Shown piece by piece: positions 41,784 through 47,441 of a DNA stretch of 47,441 nt. Origin of the DNA: Candidatus Nanopelagicales bacterium (GTDB taxonomy: Bacteria > Actinomycetota > Actinomycetes > S36-B12 > UBA5976); contig JAEMSA010000005.1 of NCBI GenBank assembly GCA_016463095.1, positions 1-47,441 on the forward strand, in the 5' to 3' direction. Every line of letters starts with the position of its first letter. Positions within the stretch are counted from its first letter, which is position 1. The translations under genes and the position numbers were made by a program. The notes under the pieces are model-generated. The model saw nothing but the letters and a program-made list of their open reading frames with translations, was not told where the DNA came from and made no database searches.

Positions 41784-42443
41784 CTAAACCAAGTGTCGCA
41801 GGTAAGGGTTACTTGTGCGCTCATCTTGGATTGTTGTTGATGGTCCGTGTCCTGGGTAAACGCTCATTGCATCAGGGAATTTAAGAATTACATTTGCCAA
41901 AGTGTGATCCATGGCGCTGGCGTTTCCGCCCGGTAAATCAGTTCGCCCGATTCCCCTATTGAATAAAACATCACCTGAAAACAAATGGTCACCAGTTTCA
42001 AAAACTGTGGAGCCTTCAGTGTGGCCTGGTGCATGATGAGTTTTGAATTTAATTCCTGCTAAATCTAAATTTCGGTTTTCTTTAATTAGTTTTAGCTCAT
42101 CAGGTCTGTAATCAGGGACACCACCGGCCATATTAACTATTTCTTGCCAACCTGATTTTGAATAAGCTTTTTCTGGAGTGGTGATCATCCATTCATCATC
42201 AGTGTGTAAATAAGCAGCAATGTTGTGATGTTGACACAGTGGGACAACAGACCAAACATGATCCATATGGCCATGAGTTAACAAGGTGGCAACAGGATGA
42301 AGACCAAACTGTTCTGCTATTCGCTTTATTTCTGGTAAGGATTCAAAACCTGGGTCGATGATGACACATTCAGCATTGGCTTCATTGGCAACCAAATAGC
42401 AATTAGTAGCCCAAGGACCAGCTGGGAAAGACTTGATCAACAT
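41784..42443 (-). CDS. MBL-fold hydrolase (glyoxalase II-like)
   Basis: LLTHGHMDHVWSV, HHAPGHTEGSTVF, LFSGDVLF, YPGHGPSTT metal-binding motifs. Confidence 0.92.
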   Translation of the reverse strand: MLIKSFPAGPWATNCYLVANEANAECVIIDPGFESLPEIKRIAEQFGLHPVATLLTHGHMDHVWSVVPLCQHHNIAAYLHTDDEWMITTPEKAYSKSGWQEIVNMAGGVPDYRPDELKLIKENRNLDLAGIKFKTHHAPGHTEGSTVFETGDHLFSGDVLFNRGIGRTDLPGGNASAMDHTLANVILKFPDAMSVYPGHGPSTTIQDERTSNPYLRHLV

Positions 42444-42541
42444 TTACTGTATTAATCCTCTACTCGGATTTATTCCTGACCTGCGTACAGCCTAGACTTT
42501 AGTTAATCCCTAAATCCTAAAAGTGGCTTTGAAAGGTAACG

Positions 42542-43210
42542 ATGTCTGACCAAAATCGCTCTAACGCAACTAAGAAGTCAACAGTTTATATTGCATTAAT
42601 AACCGCCTTAGCGATAATTATCGGTTCCGTAATTCTAGGTCTGGGTGGACAAACCTCAACCCAAGATGTCACCGCAGAATCAACTCCTGCTGCTGCACTA
42701 CCAACAGCTGGTATTACTGCCACAAATAAAGCGGTAATAACTTTTACTACCAATCAAGGTGAAATTGTGATTGACACAATTCCTGCACTAGCACCACAAA
42801 CCGTTAACGCTATTTCATCACTTGCTCAATCAAATTATTTTGATGGCACAATTTGTCATCGTTTAACAACTGAGGGAATTTATGTTTTGCAATGCGGAGA
42901 TCCAACAGGCACAGGTTCGGGTGGACCAGGATTTAATATCCCGGATGAAAATCTTCCCGAAGCTAAAGAAAATAATTACCCAGCCGGAACTGTTGCTATG
43001 GCAAATGCTGGTCCAGGAACATCGGGTTCTCAATTCTTTTTGGTGTACCAGGACACCACCCTTGGCCCTGATTACACAATTTGGGGCACAGTCACCAGTG
43101 GTTTAGATATTTTGAAGACAATTGCAAGTGCAGGCGTGATTGACGGGGGTGCCGATGGTGCACCCAAGACCAGTGTCACGATTGAATCTACAAAAGTTAC
43201 AATTAGTTAG
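42542..43210 (+). CDS. Membrane-anchored cyclophilin-type peptidyl-prolyl isomerase
   Basis: N-terminal TM STVYIALITALAIIIGSVILGLGG; YFDGTICHRLTTEGIYVLQCGDPTGTGSGGPGFNIPDE..NAGPGTSGSQFFLVYQDT. Confidence 0.94.
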   Translation: MSDQNRSNATKKSTVYIALITALAIIIGSVILGLGGQTSTQDVTAESTPAAALPTAGITATNKAVITFTTNQGEIVIDTIPALAPQTVNAISSLAQSNYFDGTICHRLTTEGIYVLQCGDPTGTGSGGPGFNIPDENLPEAKENNYPAGTVAMANAGPGTSGSQFFLVYQDTTLGPDYTIWGTVTSGLDILKTIASAGVIDGGADGAPKTSVTIESTKVTIS

Positions 43211-43241
43211 CAATAGAAGCAGAAAGTAGTAACAAAGCCCG

Positions 43242-44486
43242 ATGACCACCAGTACTAGTTCAACAGACTTCGGTCGAGTTGAAAATGATGGCACTGTCTT
43301 AGTGAAGATGCCTGATGGATCTGAGAAACAAGTTGGCCAATGGGCCGCTGGCGATCCCAATGATGGTTTAACTTTCTTTGTTCGCAAATTTCATGAAATT
43401 GAGAACGAAATATCTTTAACTTTACAAAGACTTAAAGAAGGTAAAGGTAACGCAGAAGCTGCTTTTAAACTCATTGAAAGAGTTAAAACTAATCTGGAAA
43501 ATCCCACCTTTGTGGGAGATTTATCAATCCTTTCAACCAAAGTTGAAGAACTCCAAGTAATTGCTGCAGTGAAAAAAGCAGAATTTTCTGCCGCCAAAGC
43601 TATTGCTAAAGAAAAAGCAATGGAAAAAAGAAACCAACTTGTCGCAGAAGCTGAAAATTTAATCAATTCCAAGCAGTGGAAAGTTACCACCCAAAGATTT
43701 AAAGAAATAGTTGAAGAATGGAAGAAACTTCCCCACGGAACAAAATCTGAAGAACAAATTTTGTGGAAAAGATTTAGTTCTGCCCGATCAGCCTTCGATA
43801 AGACCAGAAGACACTATTTTTCTACTCTTGAATCAGGTCGCAAAGAAGCCAATAAAATTAAAGCAGAAATTGTTTCTCAAGCAAAAGCTATTGCTGATTC
43901 TAAAGACTGGTCTGATACTGCTAATAAGTTTAGAAATTTGATGGTTAAGTGGAAAGCAGCCCCAATTTTAGATCGCAAAGAAGAACAAAAACTTTGGAAA
44001 GATTTCAAAGTTGCCCAAGATGTATTTTTTGCTGCTCGTACTGCTGCCCTATCAGTGCTTGATGAAGAACACACAAAAAACTTAGCCGCGAAGAAGTTAT
44101 TAGCTGAAAAAGCTGAAAAGATTCTGCCCATCACAGACATGAAATCAGCTCGACAAGCCTTAAAGCCTATTCAGGAAGAGTGGAGCAAAATTGGTCATGT
44201 TCCCCGCAAAGACAAAGAACAAATTGAATCAAGATTAAAAGCTGTGGAAGAAGCAATAAAAAATACTGAAAAAAATGAAATTAATCGCACCGATCCAGCA
44301 AAAAGTGCTCGTGCTCAATCAACACTGCAATTACTTGAAGTAAAACTTGCCAAGACTGAAAAAGAACGAGAAGCAGCACTGGCTAAAGGTGATAACAAAA
44401 AGGCTGAAACTCTTTCCATCACAATTGAAAGTCAAAAAATGTTACTTGATGCCACAAAATCAGCTTTAGCTGAATTAACTCGCTAA
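43242..44486 (+). CDS. DUF349 domain protein, coiled-coil rich
   Basis: Repeated W-K-x..(K)-x-LW-K-F pattern (RFKEIVEEWKKLPHGTKSEEQILWKRFSSARSAFD; KFRNLMVKWKAAPILDRKEEQKLWKDFKVAQDVF). Confidence 0.9.
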   Translation: MTTSTSSTDFGRVENDGTVLVKMPDGSEKQVGQWAAGDPNDGLTFFVRKFHEIENEISLTLQRLKEGKGNAEAAFKLIERVKTNLENPTFVGDLSILSTKVEELQVIAAVKKAEFSAAKAIAKEKAMEKRNQLVAEAENLINSKQWKVTTQRFKEIVEEWKKLPHGTKSEEQILWKRFSSARSAFDKTRRHYFSTLESGRKEANKIKAEIVSQAKAIADSKDWSDTANKFRNLMVKWKAAPILDRKEEQKLWKDFKVAQDVFFAARTAALSVLDEEHTKNLAAKKLLAEKAEKILPITDMKSARQALKPIQEEWSKIGHVPRKDKEQIESRLKAVEEAIKNTEKNEINRTDPAKSARAQSTLQLLEVKLAKTEKEREAALAKGDNKKAETLSITIESQKMLLDATKSALAELTR

Positions 44487-46705
44487 ACGCGATAAACGTC
44501 GTAAACTCCCGCAATATTTTTTACTGCCGCTAATACACTTCCCAAATGCTTTGGGTCAGCCATTTCGAAAGCAAACCTGGAGAGAGCAATTCTGTCTCGG
44601 GATGTTGAAACCGAGGCATTCAAAATATTTACATGATGCTCAGACAATGTTCTTGTGACATCTGAAAGCAAACCATTTCGATCTAATGCTTCTATTTGAA
44701 TATTAACTAAATAGATTCCCGAACTAGATTCTGGCCAAGTAGTTTCCACTATTCTTTCTGGTTCATTCTTCAAATCTGTTGCGTTGGTGCAATCAATTCG
44801 ATGAACTGATACTCCTTCACCTCGGGTTACGTAACCAAATATTTCATCTCCCGGAACAGGTGTGCAACATCTGCTCAGTCGGGTATAAACATCATCGATT
44901 CCTTTAACATTCACACTTGGGGAATTTGTTATATTCCCACTTCTTCTAACTCTGGTAGGAGCAATTGCTTCTGAAAGATCTTCACTCGCACCTTCTTCCC
45001 CACCGTGGAGTTGTAATAGTTTTGCCACCACACTTTGGGCACTAATCTTTCCTTCCCCAACAGCTGAATAAAGTTCATCAATTCCTTTTATTCTTAATTC
45101 GTGAGCAACACCAACCAGGGCTTGATTTGCCATCAGTCGATGAAGTGGCAGATTTTGTTTTCTTAATAATTTAGCTATCTCATCTTTTCCTTGCTCAAGA
45201 TGTTCTTCACGTCTTTCTTTAGTAAACCAGGCTTTAATTTTACTTTTAGCTCTTGTCGATACAGCAAAGTTTAACCAGTCATGGGAAGGACCAGCAGTTT
45301 CAGATTTTGTGGTAAAAATTTCAATATTATCACCACTCGAAAGAGTTGAATCTAATGAAACTAGTTTTCCGTTAACTCTTGCTCCCACACAATGATTTCC
45401 TACCTCGGTGTGAACTGCGTAAGCAAAGTCAATTGGAGTAGCACTATTGGGTAATGCAATCACATCACCAGCTGGTGTGAAAACAAATATTTCATCTTGC
45501 TGACCTAGGTCATAGCGCAACGAATCAAGAAATTCATCTGGGTCTTCTGTTTCTTTTTGCCAATCAACGAGTTGACGTAACCATGCCATGTCATCAGTTG
45601 GTTTCGCATCATTTCCTTGACGTTCTTTGTATCGCCAATGGCTAGCTACACCGTATTCAGCTTCCTTATGCATGTCTTGGGTTCTGATTTGAAATTCAAT
45701 TGGTCGACCATTTGGTCCCATTACCGTGGTATGAAGTGAACGATAAAGATTAAATTTTGGCATTGCTATGTAATCTTTGAATCTGCCCGGCACTGGATTC
45801 CAGCGGGAATGAATTGTGCCTAATGTGGCGTAACAATCTCTCACATCTTCTACCAAAATTCTTATTCCTACCAAGTCATAAATTTCGTTAAAGTCCCTGC
45901 CACGCACAATCATTTTTTGGTAAACCGAGTAATAATGTTTTGGTCTACCACTTAATTCAGCTTTTATTTTGGCATCACTTAAATCTTTTTGAACAAATTC
46001 CACAACTTCTGCGATATCACGATCTCGTTGCGGGGCTCTTTGCCCAACTAGGTGCACAATTTCGTCATACATTTTGGGATAAAGACCAGCAAAAGATAAA
46101 TCTTCTAATTCCCATTTGATGGCATTCATGCCCAAACGATGAGCTAAAGGAGCAAATATTTCTAAAGTTTCCCGAGCTTTTTGTTCCTGCTTATCAGCAG
46201 GTAAAAATTCAAGGGTGCGCATGTTATGTAATCGATCAGCTAATTTGACGAGTAATACTCGGATATCTTTGGCCATGGCAACAACCATTTTGCGAACAGT
46301 TTCTGCGGCACTTGCATCACCGTATTTCACTTTATCTAATTTGGTAACTCCATCAACTAATCGGGCAACCTCTGTTCCAAAATCGGCTTCAAGTTTTTCA
46401 ATTGAGTAACCGGTATCTTCCACAGTGTCGTGCAGTAACGCAGCCGCCAAAGTTTCACTAGACATTCCCAAATCAGCCAGAATGGTTGCCACAGCTAAAG
46501 GATGAGTTATGTAATCCAGACCGCTTAGGCGCTTTTGACCTTCATGCTGTTTCTTGGCCACAACATATGCTTTGTTAACTAATTCAATATTGTCTTTAGA
46601 GTGATATTTTTTAAGCGTTTTTAAGAGTGGATCAAGTTCAGGATTCTCAGATTTCCAACCAGTTATTTTGGCTATTCTACTGCGCGTGTCTGGAGCATCA
46701 GTCAT
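44483..46705 (-). CDS. rsh: RelA/SpoT-family bifunctional (p)ppGpp synthetase/hydrolase
   Basis: HD domain (LAAALLHDTVEDTGYS, LADRLHNMRTLEF), synthetase domain, TGS (IFVFTPAGDVIALP), C-terminal ACT domain. Confidence 0.97.
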   Translation of the reverse strand: MTDAPDTRSRIAKITGWKSENPELDPLLKTLKKYHSKDNIELVNKAYVVAKKQHEGQKRLSGLDYITHPLAVATILADLGMSSETLAAALLHDTVEDTGYSIEKLEADFGTEVARLVDGVTKLDKVKYGDASAAETVRKMVVAMAKDIRVLLVKLADRLHNMRTLEFLPADKQEQKARETLEIFAPLAHRLGMNAIKWELEDLSFAGLYPKMYDEIVHLVGQRAPQRDRDIAEVVEFVQKDLSDAKIKAELSGRPKHYYSVYQKMIVRGRDFNEIYDLVGIRILVEDVRDCYATLGTIHSRWNPVPGRFKDYIAMPKFNLYRSLHTTVMGPNGRPIEFQIRTQDMHKEAEYGVASHWRYKERQGNDAKPTDDMAWLRQLVDWQKETEDPDEFLDSLRYDLGQQDEIFVFTPAGDVIALPNSATPIDFAYAVHTEVGNHCVGARVNGKLVSLDSTLSSGDNIEIFTTKSETAGPSHDWLNFAVSTRAKSKIKAWFTKERREEHLEQGKDEIAKLLRKQNLPLHRLMANQALVGVAHELRIKGIDELYSAVGEGKISAQSVVAKLLQLHGGEEGASEDLSEAIAPTRVRRSGNITNSPSVNVKGIDDVYTRLSRCCTPVPGDEIFGYVTRGEGVSVHRIDCTNATDLKNEPERIVETTWPESSSGIYLVNIQIEALDRNGLLSDVTRTLSEHHVNILNASVSTSRDRIALSRFAFEMADPKHLGSVLAAVKNIAGVYDVYRV

Positions 46706-46781
46706 GTTTGATGCCTCCCAGGAATTTCTTCAACTGTTGGCTCTTTAGTTTAGCAATGAATAAATTGCAATTAAAAACTAC

Positions 46782-47441
46782 TTAAGATTTCTTTCTTTTT
46801 GAGCGCGTAAAGCGTTTAGGTTGAGTTCTTGGTCCTGCTTGCATGAGTTGATTGGCCAAAATTGGGCTACCAGTTATCTTCATATTTTCTGGTCCATCCA
46901 CTCCCGCATTAACTCTTCTAGCATGAACTCGTCTTGCTAAAGCTTGAATTTCTGGTTGACGTTCTTTTAGTTGCACCAAAATTGGGGTGGCAATAAAGAT
47001 TGAAGAATATGTTCCGGCAGCAATGCCCACAAATAAAGCTAATGCTAAATCTTTTAGGGTTCCGGCTTGAAGAATTCCTACTCCCACAATCAAAATTGCC
47101 GCCACTGGTAAAAGTGCCACGATGGAGGTGTTAATAGATCTAATTAAGGTCTGGTTCAGTGCCAGGTTGGAAGATTCACGGTAATTCAATCTTGATTGGG
47201 CAATGATTCCCCTAGTGTTTTCTTTTACTTTGTCAAAAACAACCACAGTGTCATAAAGTGAGTAACCAAGAATTGTTAGAACACCAATCACAGTGGCTGG
47301 TGTTACCTCAAAGCCAGTGATGGCATAAACACCAATTGTGATCAACAAATCGTGTAGTAATGCAACTATTGCTGCTGCTGCCATTCTTAATTCAAAATAA
47401 GCAGTTAAAAAGAGAATAACTAAAAGCACAAACACACCCAA
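46782..47441 (-). CDS. secF: Protein translocase subunit SecF, C-terminal part (5' end outside window)
   Basis: AAIVALLHDLLITIGVYAITGFEVTPATVIGVLTILGYSLYDTVVVFDKVKENTRG. Confidence 0.96.
   Translation of the reverse strand: MGVFVLLVILFLTAYFELRMAAAAIVALLHDLLITIGVYAITGFEVTPATVIGVLTILGYSLYDTVVVFDKVKENTRGIIAQSRLNYRESSNLALNQTLIRSINTSIVALLPVAAILIVGVGILQAGTLKDLALALFVGIAAGTYSSIFIATPILVQLKERQPEIQALARRVHARRVNAGVDGPENMKITGSPILANQLMQAGPRTQPKRFTRSKRKKS

Overview
This window is a compact, low-GC actinobacterial chromosome segment made almost entirely of housekeeping genes. The gene content (rbpA, whiA, pdtaR-like ANTAR regulator) together with the composition suggests a streamlined freshwater-type actinobacterium, but that placement is inference. 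Most genes are on the minus strand. Read in the direction of transcription they are: polA-rpsA-coaE-uvrB-terC-uvrA-uvrC-rapZ-whiA-gap-pgk-tpiA-secG-rbpA; livK-H-M-G-F; efp-nusB; alaS-ruvX-mltG-aroE-(A24 peptidase)-aroC-aroK-aroB-aroQ-Xaa-Pro peptidase; secF-rsh; and an MBL hydrolase-hisS-aspS-rarA. The plus strand carries the tkt 3' end, a hotdog thioesterase plus DUF554 pair, upp, one tRNA, a membrane-anchored cyclophilin and a DUF349 protein. I see no CRISPR array, transposon, prophage, toxin-antitoxin or defence module, and no convincing new multi-gene system. The items most worth a second look are small: a tRNA with a CAA (Leu) anticodon but a short class-I variable loop, divergent from an ANTAR RNA-binding regulator; an 11-bp-phased GTTCAC direct repeat and a CRP/GlxR-like site in the livK/upp divergent region; several intercistronic hairpins; near-zero-spaced or overlapping convergent gene ends; and apparent losses of yvcK and apt from otherwise conserved neighbourhoods.
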